Source: Vibrio splendidus (lineage in GTDB: Bacteria > Pseudomonadota > Gammaproteobacteria > Enterobacterales > Vibrionaceae). Taken from it: DNA of 64,000 bases. Each line of letters starts with the position of its first letter. Within the stretch, counting starts at the first letter, position 1. The notes below the pieces were generated by a model that ran no database searches, was not told the DNA's origin, and saw only the letters and a list, made by a program, of their open reading frames with translations. Position numbers and translations under genes: made by a program. Positions 1 through 9,731 of this stretch are shown here, piece after piece. The stretch covers positions 62,001-126,000 of the forward strand of contig NZ_CP031056.1 of NCBI RefSeq assembly GCF_003345295.1, in the 5' to 3' direction.

Positions 1-208
1 TTATAAAACATGGACTCAGCCTCTCACTCATTAAGCAACAGAATTGTAACGAGATACTATTTTTTAGTTGTCCATCGAAAACGGATTTATTTTCAGTTAT
101 AAAATTAAAACTCTCTCGAATACTGACTGGGAAGCTCCTTCAAAACTGACTGGAGCCGTTTATGGGGCCATTTGGTTCTCGTAACCTTCAAGGAATGAGA
201 GAAAAAGT

Positions 209-2749
209 ATGATTCGTATAAATACCTGTGCTGCGAGCATTGCTCTAGCGCTATCTGGTACAGCATTAGCTGCTCCAACAGCACCTAGCATCGACATGTA
301 CGGTTCCAACAACCTGCAGTTTTCCAAAATTGAACTCGCGATGGAAACCACATCAGGCTACAACCAGATGGTTAAATATCACGACAAAGCAAAGGTCGAC
401 GTCAAGTTCAACCAATGGAGCGGAACGTCAGGAAACACGTACAACATCTACTTCGATGGCGTTAAAGTGGCCACTGGCCCTATTACTGGCAGCCAAACTA
501 CAGCTTCATTCGAATACGGCCAAGGCGGCTTATTTCAGATGGAAATCGAAGCGTGTGACGAAACAGGCTGCGCCAAAAGTGCTCCTGCTCAGATCACGAT
601 TGCAGATACCGATGGTTCACACTTAGCGCCACTTGCAATGAATGTTGATCCGAACAACAAGTCATACAATACAGACCCAAGCACGGTAGTAGGTACTTAC
701 TTTGTTGAGTGGGGTATTTATGGTCGTGATTACACCGTTGATAACCTACCCGCTGACAACTTGACCCATATCCTTTATGGCTTCATCCCAATTTGTGGTC
801 CTAATGAATCAGTAAAATCGGTAGGCGGCAACAGCTACAACGCACTCATGACAGCCTGTCAGGGTGTAAACGATTACGAAGTGGTGATTCATGACCCTTG
901 GGCCGCTTTCCAAAAGAGTTTCCCGCAAGCTGGTCACGAATACAGCTCACCTATCAAGGGTAACTACGCAATGATGATGGCGCTAAAACAGCGCAATCCA
1001 GACTTGAAAATCATCCCATCAATTGGTGGTTGGACACTGTCTGACCCGTTCTTCGATTTCACGACTAAAGCCAACCGCGACACGTTCGTTGCATCGGTTA
1101 AGAAATTCCTCAACACATGGAAATTCTACGATGGTGTCGATATCGATTGGGAATTCCCTGGTGGAGGCGGTGCTGCTCCCGATCTTGGTGATCCTGTAAA
1201 TGACGGCCCTGCTTACATTGCATTGATGGCAGAGCTGCGCGTTATGTTGGATGAGCTAGAAGCTGAGAACGGCCGTACTTACGAGCTAACATCAGCGATC
1301 GGTGTTGGTCACGATAAGATTGAAGACGTGAACTACGGCGATGCTATCCAATACATGGATTACATCTTCGCAATGACTTACGACTTCTACGGCGGTTGGA
1401 ACAACGTCTTAGGTCACCAAACAGCACTCAACTGCGGTAACTTCATGCGCCCTGGTCAATGTGATGGCACAGGCCTTGATGAAAATGGCGAACAATACAC
1501 TGGCCCTGCTTACACCACAGACAACGGCATCCAATTGCTGCTTGAACAAGGTGTTCCAGCCAACAAACTTGTGGTTGGTACAGCGATGTACGGTCGTGGT
1601 TGGGAAGGCGTATTACCATCATCACTTTCAGATCCAAGCGATCCAATGACAGGCGTGGGTAATGGCAAACTAACCGGCAGCTCTGCGCAAGGCGTATGGG
1701 AAGGTGGCGTTATTGACTACAAAGGCATTAAAGCGAACATGCTTGGTGCAAACAACCAAGGCATCAACGGCTTTGAATATGGTTACGACGAAATGGCAGA
1801 AGCGCCTTACGTTTGGAACCGTACTTCGGGCAAGCTGATCACATTTGATGATGACCGCTCAGTAAAAGCAAAAGGCGCGTACGTTCGTAGCCTTGGCCTT
1901 GCGGGTCTATTCTCTTGGGAAATTGATGCAGATAACGGCGACATCCTTAACGCAATGCATGAAGGCCTAACGGGCGGAACAACAGATCCTGTCAACCGTA
2001 AACCAACCGCAGCAGCGGGCGCAGACCAATCGGTTGAAGGCCCAGCTTCTGTTTCTCTAGACGGTAGCGCTTCAAAAGACAGCGACGGCACGATTGCAAG
2101 CTACGCTTGGTCACAAGTAAGCGGAACAGCCGTAACTCTGGCCAACGCCAATGCTGCAGTTGCAAGCTTCGATGTGGTTGAAGTCGCTCAACAAGAAGTA
2201 CTCACGTTCAGCCTAACGGTAACTGACAACGAAGGTGCTACTGCAACTGACACCGTTGTTGTAACGGTAACTCCTAAAGACACAGGCCCAGTCAATACAG
2301 CACCAGTTGCTGTGGTTACGGCTCCGTCTGAAGTTAATGCGGGTGATGTAGTCGTGGTTGATGCTTCGGCTTCGAGCGATGCTGACCAAGGTACATTGAC
2401 CTTCACGTGGGATGTGCCTGCTGGTATTGATGCTACGGTTCAAGGTTCTTCAGTGAGCTTTGTCGCGGCGGAATACACGCAAGATACGACGCTGAACTTC
2501 TCTGTAACGGTCAGCGATGGCACTGATACATCGGTAGCGGCTACTTCAGTGAACGTTCTTAAGAAAACCACAGGCGGCGGTACGTGTACTAACGCTTGGG
2601 ATTCAAGTGCGGTCTACACTGGCGGCGACCAAGTGACTCAAGGCGGTAAGGTTTGGGAAGCGAAGTGGTGGACAACAGGTGAAGATCCAACAACGACAGG
2701 CCAATGGGGCGTGTGGAAAGAGATCGGCCCTGCAAACTGTGCAAGCTAA
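209..2749 (+). CDS. chiA: Secreted GH18 chitinase A with PKD-like and chitin-binding domains
   Basis: Secreted endochitinase that hydrolyses chitin to oligosaccharides. Residues 1-21 form a signal peptide ending in ALA. A ChitinaseA_N (Fn3-like) domain follows at about 22-155. The GH18 barrel at about 160-570 carries the signature DGVDIDWEFP, which places the catalytic acid at Glu315, the number used for Vibrio harveyi ChiA. Two PKD/Ig-like linker domains (about 595-690 and 695-785) come next. A C-terminal CBM5/12-type chitin-binding module (about 795-842) contains the WEAKWWT aromatic patch. The length of 846 aa matches Vibrio ChiA enzymes. The start ATG has a purine-rich GAGAGAAAAAG upstream. 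It is transcribed alone and closed by a strong hairpin. The role links to nagB at 20.8 kb through chitin catabolism. Confidence 0.96.
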   Translation: MIRINTCAASIALALSGTALAAPTAPSIDMYGSNNLQFSKIELAMETTSGYNQMVKYHDKAKVDVKFNQWSGTSGNTYNIYFDGVKVATGPITGSQTTASFEYGQGGLFQMEIEACDETGCAKSAPAQITIADTDGSHLAPLAMNVDPNNKSYNTDPSTVVGTYFVEWGIYGRDYTVDNLPADNLTHILYGFIPICGPNESVKSVGGNSYNALMTACQGVNDYEVVIHDPWAAFQKSFPQAGHEYSSPIKGNYAMMMALKQRNPDLKIIPSIGGWTLSDPFFDFTTKANRDTFVASVKKFLNTWKFYDGVDIDWEFPGGGGAAPDLGDPVNDGPAYIALMAELRVMLDELEAENGRTYELTSAIGVGHDKIEDVNYGDAIQYMDYIFAMTYDFYGGWNNVLGHQTALNCGNFMRPGQCDGTGLDENGEQYTGPAYTTDNGIQLLLEQGVPANKLVVGTAMYGRGWEGVLPSSLSDPSDPMTGVGNGKLTGSSAQGVWEGGVIDYKGIKANMLGANNQGINGFEYGYDEMAEAPYVWNRTSGKLITFDDDRSVKAKGAYVRSLGLAGLFSWEIDADNGDILNAMHEGLTGGTTDPVNRKPTAAAGADQSVEGPASVSLDGSASKDSDGTIASYAWSQVSGTAVTLANANAAVASFDVVEVAQQEVLTFSLTVTDNEGATATDTVVVTVTPKDTGPVNTAPVAVVTAPSEVNAGDVVVVDASASSDADQGTLTFTWDVPAGIDATVQGSSVSFVAAEYTQDTTLNFSVTVSDGTDTSVAATSVNVLKKTTGGGTCTNAWDSSAVYTGGDQVTQGGKVWEAKWWTTGEDPTTTGQWGVWKEIGPANCAS

Positions 2750-2800
2750 AAATAGGGTTTAGCTAAACGCTAACTAAGCGTCGACTAAACACCTAAAAGC

Positions 2801-2835
2801 AAGGCCAACCAGATAATGTCTGGTTGGCCTTTTTA
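2801..2835 (+). terminator. Rho-independent terminator of chiA
   Basis: A perfect 13-bp stem (2801-2813 with 2819-2831) with a 5-base loop is followed by a T run. It lies 50 bases after the chiA stop. The A-rich left flank may let it also serve the convergent hydrolase gene. Confidence 0.9.
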
Positions 2836-2903
2836 TTTATGTTTTCTGAGCTTTGGGCTTACGATCTTTTTATTGGCGTCCTACTGACTTGCGATCGTTG
2901 GAC

Positions 2904-3752
2904 TTAGCCAATTAAGTTATCAAAGCTCTCGAATACTTGTGGGCACTTCATCACTCGCCCGTGACCTTGGCCTTGAGTCGCAATCAAGGTAACTCGACCC
3001 ATTTCATTAGCTGCACGCTGAGACACATCAAACTTAGTAAACTTGTCTTGCTCATCATGAACAATGATCGTCTGAGACTCACGAAGCGCCAGCTTTCCAT
3101 AAGGATCGACAGACTGAATTGGGTAATTAAACTGCTCTTCCACTTCACCTACTACCGCCTCAAACAGCTTCATTGAGTAACCAGAACGCGCAACGCTGCC
3201 AAATAGGTTTTCTAGATAATCCAACACAGGTGCAATGAGCAATAACGGCTTGTTTTCCAATTTAACATGCTTACATTCCAACGCAGAAGCGGTACCCATA
3301 CTGTGACCGACCAACCCTGCCACTTCACCCACCGAATCTAGAACAGCTTCTAAACCATTCACAAACGCTGGGATATGACCATGTACGCCATCACTGCCAC
3401 CATGAGCAGGGTGGTCGTAAGCCATTGCAGTAAAGCCTTTAGCAGCGATGTGTTCCATTAAAGGAAAGAACTGACTCGCGGTGCCAGACCAACCATGGGT
3501 CAGCACCCAAACTGGACCAGTACCCAGAGAATACGTTTTTATAACGCCATCACGACCTTCGATTTCACTCTTGATAAGCCCTTGCGGATCTGCATTTTTT
3601 TGCTCGGTACGCATTGGAGTGAGCAGCAGTTTACGTGCCGTTTTCTTTGCATGACTTGGCGCTAAAATGTAGTGCAAATTAGTTGTTGCGCCAATTAAGC
3701 TGCGCTTGAAGCTAAATTTGTTCGATGTATTGAAATAGATTTTGTCACTCAT
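2904..3752 (-). CDS. Alpha/beta hydrolase
   Basis: Serine hydrolase of the alpha/beta fold, 282 aa. The nucleophile elbow reads GHSMGT, and an earlier oxyanion-region segment reads THGWSGT. A C-terminal GHGRVMKCP segment supplies the likely catalytic His. No signal peptide is seen, so it is probably cytoplasmic. I chose the ATG at 3752 (MSDKIYF) because AAGGAA lies 7 bases ahead; the ATG 21 bases further upstream has no comparable site. It lies downstream of, and in the same direction as, a TetR regulator, with a 209-base gap in which I recognise nothing. The substrate cannot be read from sequence. Confidence 0.85.
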   Translation of the reverse strand: MSDKIYFNTSNKFSFKRSLIGATTNLHYILAPSHAKKTARKLLLTPMRTEQKNADPQGLIKSEIEGRDGVIKTYSLGTGPVWVLTHGWSGTASQFFPLMEHIAAKGFTAMAYDHPAHGGSDGVHGHIPAFVNGLEAVLDSVGEVAGLVGHSMGTASALECKHVKLENKPLLLIAPVLDYLENLFGSVARSGYSMKLFEAVVGEVEEQFNYPIQSVDPYGKLALRESQTIIVHDEQDKFTKFDVSQRAANEMGRVTLIATQGQGHGRVMKCPQVFESFDNLIG

Positions 3753-3961
3753 GACCGTTCCTTGTATCGCCATCTTAGTTGGCGGATCGAGCTCGGCCCT
3801 AAAAATCGAACGACCGTGCTATTTGTTGATATAAAAAATGGCGCTACTGCGATTTATTATCGCTTACCACCACTTCTCTAAAATTTTGTTGTAAACCTTA
3901 CTTCAGCAAGACTAACATGATTTGCGAACTCAATAGTTTGCGAGCTAAGTAGCTTGGCGAG

Positions 3962-4555
3962 TTAAACCGCTTTCCAACTGGCTACCAAGCGCTCGACACC
4001 ACTCCAAAAATGAGTGTGGCTCGCTTGTTGGCCTCGTAATGAGTAGAACAAGTTCGCACTTAAATAGAGACCGTACAACTCGAAGGTTGCCTGCTTAGGC
4101 TCTAAATCGGCTCTGAATTGTTTGCTCTCAACCGCTTTTGCTACTTGAATCGTCAAGTAATCAATCCACACTGAAATGGTTTTCTGCAGTGCCTTCTGAA
4201 TCACAGAGGTTTCGCTGCCTGCATCTTTCCAAGCATCAATAAACATGCAGCTGCCTTGGAATGAGTGGTTCCAGCCAAGCCAGTTATCGAGCAATTGTTT
4301 AAGCTTGGCTTCAATATCACCGTCGCCCAACTCTCTCGCCGGAATGATGACTCTTTCAGTGAATATGGCATTGGAATATTCGAGTACAGAGAGTTGCAGG
4401 TTCTCTTTAGAGTTGAAGTGCGCAAACAATCCACTCTTAGACATACCACACTGCTTGGCTAATTCGCCAATCGTCAAACTCTCAAGACCATTCTCACTCG
4501 CAAGTGAAAATGCATGGCTCAAAATATACTCTTTGGTTATCTTTCCTTTGCTCAT
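3962..4555 (-). CDS. TetR/AcrR family transcriptional regulator
   Basis: A 197-aa one-component regulator. The N-terminal helix-turn-helix (about residues 8-55) contains SLTIGELAKQCGMSKSGLF and then HFNSKENL, the standard TetR_N pattern. The remainder is a helical ligand and dimer domain. It is divergent from the AEC transporter at 4716 and co-directional with the hydrolase at 2904. Its targets are therefore likely the transporter, itself and perhaps the hydrolase. A short dyad at 4591-4602 in the divergent gap is a possible operator. The ligand is unknown. Confidence 0.9.
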   Translation of the reverse strand: MSKGKITKEYILSHAFSLASENGLESLTIGELAKQCGMSKSGLFAHFNSKENLQLSVLEYSNAIFTERVIIPARELGDGDIEAKLKQLLDNWLGWNHSFQGSCMFIDAWKDAGSETSVIQKALQKTISVWIDYLTIQVAKAVESKQFRADLEPKQATFELYGLYLSANLFYSLRGQQASHTHFWSGVERLVASWKAV

Positions 4556-4590
4556 TATTCACCAATAATAAATCTGATGCTTTATTTTTA

Positions 4591-4602
4591 GCACGTTCGT
4601 AC
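4591..4602. promoter_or_regulatory. Possible TetR operator (imperfect dyad)
   Basis: GCACGTTCGTAC reads as G-N-ACG-NN-CGT-N-C, a short imperfect palindrome between the divergent TetR and AEC genes. TetR-family operators commonly have this kind of symmetry. It was identified by eye only. Confidence 0.35.
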
Positions 4603-4715
4603 TTTTTTTCAAGTTTTTTACTTAACCCTTGGTATTCATTTTGTATTATCAAAGAATTGTGGAAAAATGCGACAGTATTCAAAGGAAATTGAAATCGACT
4701 AACAAAGGAAAAAGA

Positions 4716-5672
4716 ATGAACACACTTTGGGAACAGTTTGCGTTTTCGGCGTCAGTAACAGGCCCTATCTGTTTAATGCTGTTTCTTGGTGTGATGCTCA
4801 AGCGAATCGGCTTGATCAATGATAATTTCATTGATGTCGCATCTAAGGTCGTATTTCAAGTCACCCTACCCGCGATGCTATTTCTTAGTATTGTTCAATC
4901 AAATCATAATTTTTCAGCCAGTAGCGCGTTAGTTGCCTTTGGCGTCATCGCAAATTTTATCTTTTTCTTGTTCACGATTTTCTCAACAAAGTTGGTATTC
5001 AAAGATTCGAAAGATCAAGGTGTGATTGTCCAGGGTGGGTTCCGCGCTAATACCGCGATCATTGGCCTCGCCTATGTGGCTAATATCTATGGCAACCAAG
5101 GCGTGGCATTGGCGGCTATCTATGTCGCATCCCTAACCGTGCTGTATAACATTCAAGCCGTGATTGCACTGACACCCAAAGGCAAAGACACCGGCGCTAA
5201 AGCCATTAAAGTGATCGTCAAGTCCATCACCAAAAACCCGTTAATTATTGCTATTTTCTTAGCGGTCGTCTTCTATGCGCTTTCAATTCCTATTCCAAAA
5301 ATGGTGGCTGACGCTGGGCAATACTTTGCCAATATGACATTACCTTTGGCCCTGCTCTGTACTGGCGGGTCGCTGGATATTAGCTCGCTCAAACAAGAAA
5401 AGTTGTCGACGTGGTTCGCCTCTAGCTACAAGTTAATTGCCTCACCGTTACTGATTACATTGGCTGCTGGGTACTTAGGGTTTGAAGGGCTCGATCTCGG
5501 GCTTATCTTCTTGATGAGCGCTGCACCAACGGCAGCAGCGAGCTATGTTATGGCGCGTGCAATGGGAGGGAATTCAACCCTGGCGGCTAACATCATCGCG
5601 CTCACGACCGTTGTTTCTCTTATCACTTGTACACTAGGTATTTTTGCACTCACCGCAATGGGTTTAATATAG
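4716..5672 (+). CDS. AEC (auxin efflux carrier) family transporter
   Basis: Integral membrane transporter of 318 aa with about ten hydrophobic segments in the AEC (Mem_trans) arrangement. Conserved-looking features are the AMLFLSIVQS region, the internal GFRANTAIIGLA segment after TM4 and the C-terminal SAAPTAAASYVMA segment. AEC members move organic acids or amino-acid-like solutes; no substrate can be assigned. The start at 4716 (MNTLWEQ) has AAAGGA seven bases upstream and gives the family-typical short N-terminus. It is divergent from the TetR gene, its likely regulator. Confidence 0.87.
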   Translation: MNTLWEQFAFSASVTGPICLMLFLGVMLKRIGLINDNFIDVASKVVFQVTLPAMLFLSIVQSNHNFSASSALVAFGVIANFIFFLFTIFSTKLVFKDSKDQGVIVQGGFRANTAIIGLAYVANIYGNQGVALAAIYVASLTVLYNIQAVIALTPKGKDTGAKAIKVIVKSITKNPLIIAIFLAVVFYALSIPIPKMVADAGQYFANMTLPLALLCTGGSLDISSLKQEKLSTWFASSYKLIASPLLITLAAGYLGFEGLDLGLIFLMSAAPTAAASYVMARAMGGNSTLAANIIALTTVVSLITCTLGIFALTAMGLI

Positions 5673-5795
5673 CTGCGACAGGCTTCAAAAAACCGACACA
5701 AGCCCTGAAATAAAGGTCATAAGCCTTGATTTAGGACTAACTGGTTGGGCATAAAGGCTGCTAGATTTCGTAAAAATTTCACTAAGAGATCTAAT

Positions 5796-6836
5796 ATGTC
5801 TTCCGTTCAACATACGCCTTCACAACACATCGCCAGTATAGAGTTAGGCCGAGTGATTGCTATCTTGGCGATCATTGGTTTACACGGCCAAATGGCACTC
5901 ACTTATTGGCAAATAGATGAAGTGCCTTGGATCGGTTATGTGCTCAACCAAACCGCTCGTTTTGCGGTACCTCTGTTCTTCCTGATTTCTGGTTACCTTA
6001 TTCAGCCTAAGTTGGCTGCATCGCCATGGGAAACCGTCCTGAACTACTCTAAACCACTGCTTAAGGTTTGGTTTGCATGGAGCATCATTTGCTTAGTGAT
6101 GCCATTCAATCTCGCAAAGGTAGAAGAGTTTGGCTATCTAGGTGAACGTGAAGGCTATTGGGGTTTCTTAATGAGCACTCCTCTTAACTCATTCTTAGAG
6201 GGCGGTCTGGTGCATTTGTGGTTCATTCCAGCCCTTGTTTGCGCAGTGTTGAGCATCGCTTTATTGGTTGAGTTGAAGCTCAACAAACTTCTATTACCGA
6301 TAGCCATAGCGCTCTATGGCTATGGTGTTTTGGCAGGAAGCTACGCAACGCTGACCGGATTAGAAGCACCCTTCTTCACGCGTAATGGCCCGTTCTTTGG
6401 CACGTTAATGGTGACCTTAGGTTTCCTTATTCGTCAGAATCAATGGAAGGTGTCATCAACTAAAGCGTTGGGGTTATTAGCGTTAGGCATGTTGATTCAC
6501 TTTGCTGAGGCGGCATGGCTCACCACGTTCGACGTCGGATTCAACATGAATGATTTCTTGTTTGGCACGGCGCTATGGGGGATGGGCGTGTTTATGTGGC
6601 TTTTGGCTAATCCAAACATGGGTAACTACGCTTGGGTTTGTGCCATTTCAAATCGCATGCTGGGTATCTACGTAAGCCATTTACTGATCATTATTGTGTT
6701 GTTCAATGTCTGTGGAGTCTTAGGCATTACGGAATTGGCAAAAGACGTTACGGTATTTTTTGGCACCGTATTGTTGAGCTTCGGGTTGGTTGTTGGAATC
6801 GAGAAAACGCCACTGCGACGCGTGCTACTTCGCTAG
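5796..6836 (+). CDS. Acyltransferase family 3 membrane protein
   Basis: A 346-aa polytopic membrane O-acyltransferase (Acyl_transf_3, OafA/WecH-like). It has about ten hydrophobic helices. The N-terminal segment IELGRVIAILAIIGLHGQ carries the family His in TM1, and FAVPLFFLISGYL follows. Members transfer acetyl or other acyl groups to surface sugars or lipids; the acceptor here is unknown. I chose ATG 5796 because AAGAGA is correctly spaced; an in-frame start 17 codons earlier adds a basic tail unlike the family. It is a single gene with a strong bidirectional terminator after it. Confidence 0.83.
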   Translation: MSSVQHTPSQHIASIELGRVIAILAIIGLHGQMALTYWQIDEVPWIGYVLNQTARFAVPLFFLISGYLIQPKLAASPWETVLNYSKPLLKVWFAWSIICLVMPFNLAKVEEFGYLGEREGYWGFLMSTPLNSFLEGGLVHLWFIPALVCAVLSIALLVELKLNKLLLPIAIALYGYGVLAGSYATLTGLEAPFFTRNGPFFGTLMVTLGFLIRQNQWKVSSTKALGLLALGMLIHFAEAAWLTTFDVGFNMNDFLFGTALWGMGVFMWLLANPNMGNYAWVCAISNRMLGIYVSHLLIIIVLFNVCGVLGITELAKDVTVFFGTVLLSFGLVVGIEKTPLRRVLLR

Positions 6837-6875
6837 CTAAAACTATCCGCTAAATCAGTTTTAAAGAGCAACAAA

Positions 6876-6913
6876 AAATAAAGGCAAGATAACGGATTAT
6901 CTTGCCTTTATTT
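6876..6913. terminator. Bidirectional terminator
   Basis: A perfect 17-bp stem (6876-6892 with 6897-6913) and 4-base loop, flanked by A and T runs. It lies between the convergent acyltransferase and PTPS-like genes and can serve both. Confidence 0.9.
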
Positions 6914-6952
6914 CATCATGTCAGTAACGAGACTGTATCTCTCATTGAAGTG

Positions 6953-7831
6953 TTATCGGAACGCCATTGCGCCCTTGCCAACACCTTCATAAGCAACGAT
7001 TTGTAGTGATTGGCTTTCCGCTAGGCTAGGCTCAACTTGATCCGCAATATAGCCCGCAAGTAATTCCACCGTGGTATCCGTCGGCAAAATTTCCGTCTCA
7101 CTCTTAGCAATCGCTAGCTCAAATTCGCCTTGTGGCGCAGTGTAGCGGAAGCCATAGTGACTTTCATCATTAACACTTTTCGCGTGTTCACTCAGGTTAA
7201 GCGATGAAACTGAAACTTGGTCTTCTTTAGAGCCTAAATAAATGTCTTCCCAACGCTGAGCAAATGCTCGTTCGCGTTGCTCGTCACGCTGACCATCAAC
7301 TACGATTTCTACCGGAGAACGGTGACCATGGGCGATGCGTTGGCAGTTGCCATCATGCTTTTTCAAACCATGGGTATAGTGGTAAAACGCGCCATTAATG
7401 TTCTCATGACGAAGGGTGATCTCTAACCCAGTGACGTTACTTGGTAGGTTATCGCGAAGAATATGATAAACGTGTGCGGTCACGCTCTCGATGGTGATCG
7501 CCTCTGCATCAATAAGACAGTACGCTTCGTCAGGGCAATGTAGGTGGAGGCTCTTGTCACCACGCAACACATCAACCTGAGAGTAGCCCGCTTTGCTCGC
7601 TTGAAGAACAACTGCAGCGCTTTGCATCGGCAGTAGCAAACGGTGATCAACGTGCTCATCAACGAGGTGTTTGATCTGCTTTTTGACCTTGCTAAAATCC
7701 AGCACCATGCTCATTTCATTAAGTTCACCAGACATGGTGACATCTAAAATCCAACTATCTCCTACGACCCCTCTATGTTCACAGATGTATGAAGAATCGA
7801 TAACGGTAAGGTCTCTTACAAATAGGTTCAA
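6953..7831 (-). CDS. Two-domain 6-pyruvoyl-tetrahydropterin synthase/QueD-like protein
   Basis: A 292-aa member of the PTPS/6-carboxytetrahydropterin synthase superfamily. The N-terminal half has the family pattern in weakened form: VVGDSWILDVTMSGELN, then MSMVLDFSKVKK and VDEHVDHRLLLP (the V-DF and DH motifs). The C-terminal half repeats parts of the fold (GLEITLRHENINGAFYHYTH, then AHGHRSPVEIVVDG, with a HGH typical of zinc binding). At about 120 aa, QueD is less than half this length. A pterin or deazapurine role is inferred from the fold only. It is a single gene between two regulatory gaps. Confidence 0.75.
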   Translation of the reverse strand: MNLFVRDLTVIDSSYICEHRGVVGDSWILDVTMSGELNEMSMVLDFSKVKKQIKHLVDEHVDHRLLLPMQSAAVVLQASKAGYSQVDVLRGDKSLHLHCPDEAYCLIDAEAITIESVTAHVYHILRDNLPSNVTGLEITLRHENINGAFYHYTHGLKKHDGNCQRIAHGHRSPVEIVVDGQRDEQRERAFAQRWEDIYLGSKEDQVSVSSLNLSEHAKSVNDESHYGFRYTAPQGEFELAIAKSETEILPTDTTVELLAGYIADQVEPSLAESQSLQIVAYEGVGKGAMAFR

Positions 7832-8061
7832 GTTGAACTCCTTAGTGCTTTAATGAGATACGGGAGGCTGAATAATGTTCAGCAGGCACTTCGTCTCATT
7901 GATGTCTGATAAAATAGGACGGGCAGAATGTTACAACGAGCTTATAAAGTCCACCTTTTTACACCGTCAGTTGAGAATTGAACAAACTACGCTCAATTTC
8001 CGCTAAAACATAGACTAGCCTCATGCTAATAGCCACATTTCAGTTAGGGTTGCCCAGCGAT

Positions 8062-8886
8062 TCACGACACATTTTGCTTTAGCCACAAACGCGGTGACAC
8101 CCCAGCAACATGCTGAAAAGCGCGTGAAAACCCCGAATAGCTGCTGTAACCCACTTCATCAGCAACCCAGTTGATGGGCTTATTTTGCAATAAGAGGGAT
8201 TGAGCCACTGAGACTCGCCACTTTTGCACATAATCTCCAGGCGTTTCACCCACTTCACGCTTGAACGCTTCTATAAACTGAGTTCGAGACATCGCTGCCA
8301 ATGAAGCCATTTGCTCTATCGAAAAGTGGCGAGCTGGCATTAGGTGAATCGCAGTAACGACCGGAGCAAGCCGCGGATGAGCAAGTGCAGAAAATACGCC
8401 TTGATCGATCTGCTGTTGTTCAATGAGATGGCGGAAAATCAAAGCCATCAAGGCGTCACTCAACTTGTCCATTAGATATTGTTGCCCCGATGAATCTTGA
8501 CTCGACTCTCGAAATAACACCTCTATCACTGGCATTAAGTTAGGTGCATCCGCAAACGGAATCACTATCACGTCAGGCAGAGCAGACAATAAAGGATTCA
8601 TCTGCCCTGAACGATATTCGACATTCGCACACACGACCTCAGCACCGTCTCCCACGCCTTCTATCACATGTGGAGTGCTATTCGGCAGATAAACAATGCA
8701 GGGCTGTGCCAGTTGCCTGTACTCCGTGTGCGCACTAGACAAGGTCAACTCACCCGCGCTCAATACATGAAGATGCCCTTCTTTACCCTGTTGCGGCTTA
8801 AATGACGACACTCCGCACAAATTGCCAGAATAGAAAACACCGGTACGTATCGAGAAGTGTTCCATTAGTTGTGAAAGCAGATCCAT
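8062..8886 (-). CDS. AraC family regulator with N-terminal cupin domain
   Basis: A 274-aa regulator. Residues about 10-180 form a cupin_6-like sensor domain. The C-terminal 100 residues carry two helix-turn-helices (SIEQMASLAAMSRTQFIEAF, then WVADEVGYSSYSGFSRAF and PRLW), which is the AraC signature. A GGAGG site precedes the ATG. It is divergent from the YHS-domain gene at 8997 with a 110-base shared promoter region, so that gene is the likely target. The inducer is unknown. Confidence 0.88.
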   Translation of the reverse strand: MDLLSQLMEHFSIRTGVFYSGNLCGVSSFKPQQGKEGHLHVLSAGELTLSSAHTEYRQLAQPCIVYLPNSTPHVIEGVGDGAEVVCANVEYRSGQMNPLLSALPDVIVIPFADAPNLMPVIEVLFRESSQDSSGQQYLMDKLSDALMALIFRHLIEQQQIDQGVFSALAHPRLAPVVTAIHLMPARHFSIEQMASLAAMSRTQFIEAFKREVGETPGDYVQKWRVSVAQSLLLQNKPINWVADEVGYSSYSGFSRAFQHVAGVSPRLWLKQNVS

Positions 8887-8996
8887 GCATCCTCCGAACG
8901 ATTCGCTTACTTTTAAGTTCTTTTGTCCCTCTATAGACCGGACGAGTGGGCTAAATTATTTCAAACAAGATAACCAACACTGACAAGGAACTTGAT

Positions 8997-9473
8997 ATGT
9001 CACACATGAAATCGACCAGTCAAAAAATCACTCTATTGGCCGCGTTACTAGGAACCAGCTTTTCACTGATGGCAGCAGACATCGACATGAGCGTTGATAG
9101 CAATGACATCGCGATCAAAGGCTATGACCCAGTGGCTTACTTTACTGATGCTGGTGCCGTTCAAGGTTCATCAGAATTCACTGCTACTTATAAGAACGCT
9201 ATTTATCAGTTCGCAAACAGTGACAACCGAGATCAGTTCCGCACCAACCCTGAAGCTTATGCGCCTCAATACGGTGGCTATTGTGCCTTTGGTGTGGCTA
9301 TGGGTAAGAAATTTGAGACCGACCCTAACGCATGGAAAGTCGAAGATGGAAAGCTGTATCTGAACTTAGACAAATCAGTACAAAAACGATGGTTGGAAGA
9401 TACGCAAGAGTTCATCCAAGACGCCAACAGCAACTGGACGACGATCAAAACCGTAGAAGCCTATAAGCTTTAG
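8997..9473 (+). CDS. Exported YHS-domain protein
   Basis: A 158-aa protein with a signal peptide (cleavage near SLMAADID) and a YHS-type domain. The domain is marked by AIKGYDPVAYF, FANSDNRDQF and APQYGGYCAFGVA. In other proteins YHS motifs bind metal ions; in this exported form the YGGYCAFGV segment is strongly conserved but its function is not established. AAGGAA lies six bases before the ATG. A strong terminator follows. It is divergent from an AraC regulator that probably controls it. Confidence 0.85.
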   Translation: MSHMKSTSQKITLLAALLGTSFSLMAADIDMSVDSNDIAIKGYDPVAYFTDAGAVQGSSEFTATYKNAIYQFANSDNRDQFRTNPEAYAPQYGGYCAFGVAMGKKFETDPNAWKVEDGKLYLNLDKSVQKRWLEDTQEFIQDANSNWTTIKTVEAYKL

Positions 9474-9538
9474 TCTATAAGCTTTAACCTACAAGTTTTA
9501 GCCTAGTAACTTTAACCTTTATCCATTGCCCATTAATA

Positions 9539-9568
9539 AAAACGGAAGCGACCGAACGCTTCCGTTTT
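9539..9568 (+). terminator. Terminator of the YHS gene
   Basis: A 12-bp stem (9539-9550 with 9557-9568) with a six-base loop, ending in TTTT. Confidence 0.85.
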
Positions 9569-9731
9569 CATTTCGACGTTCCAAATCTTAATAAGCCTCC
9601 AGCTATTGGTATACCACAATAAATGGCGATGCGTTGCTCAAATCAGGAAAAACCGCCAGCCTTTAGCACGAATCAAACCCATTTCTATTCTATACTCCTA
9701 GAAGATAAGCTTTTCTTTTTATGGAAGAATA

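Noticed and set aside
160..351. Minus-strand ORF over the chiA start
   Set aside because: Shadow of the chitinase reading frame and its signal peptide.
1807..2443. Minus-strand ORFs within the chiA PKD-like region
   Set aside because: Shadows of a Thr/Val-rich coding repeat region; chiA itself is clear.
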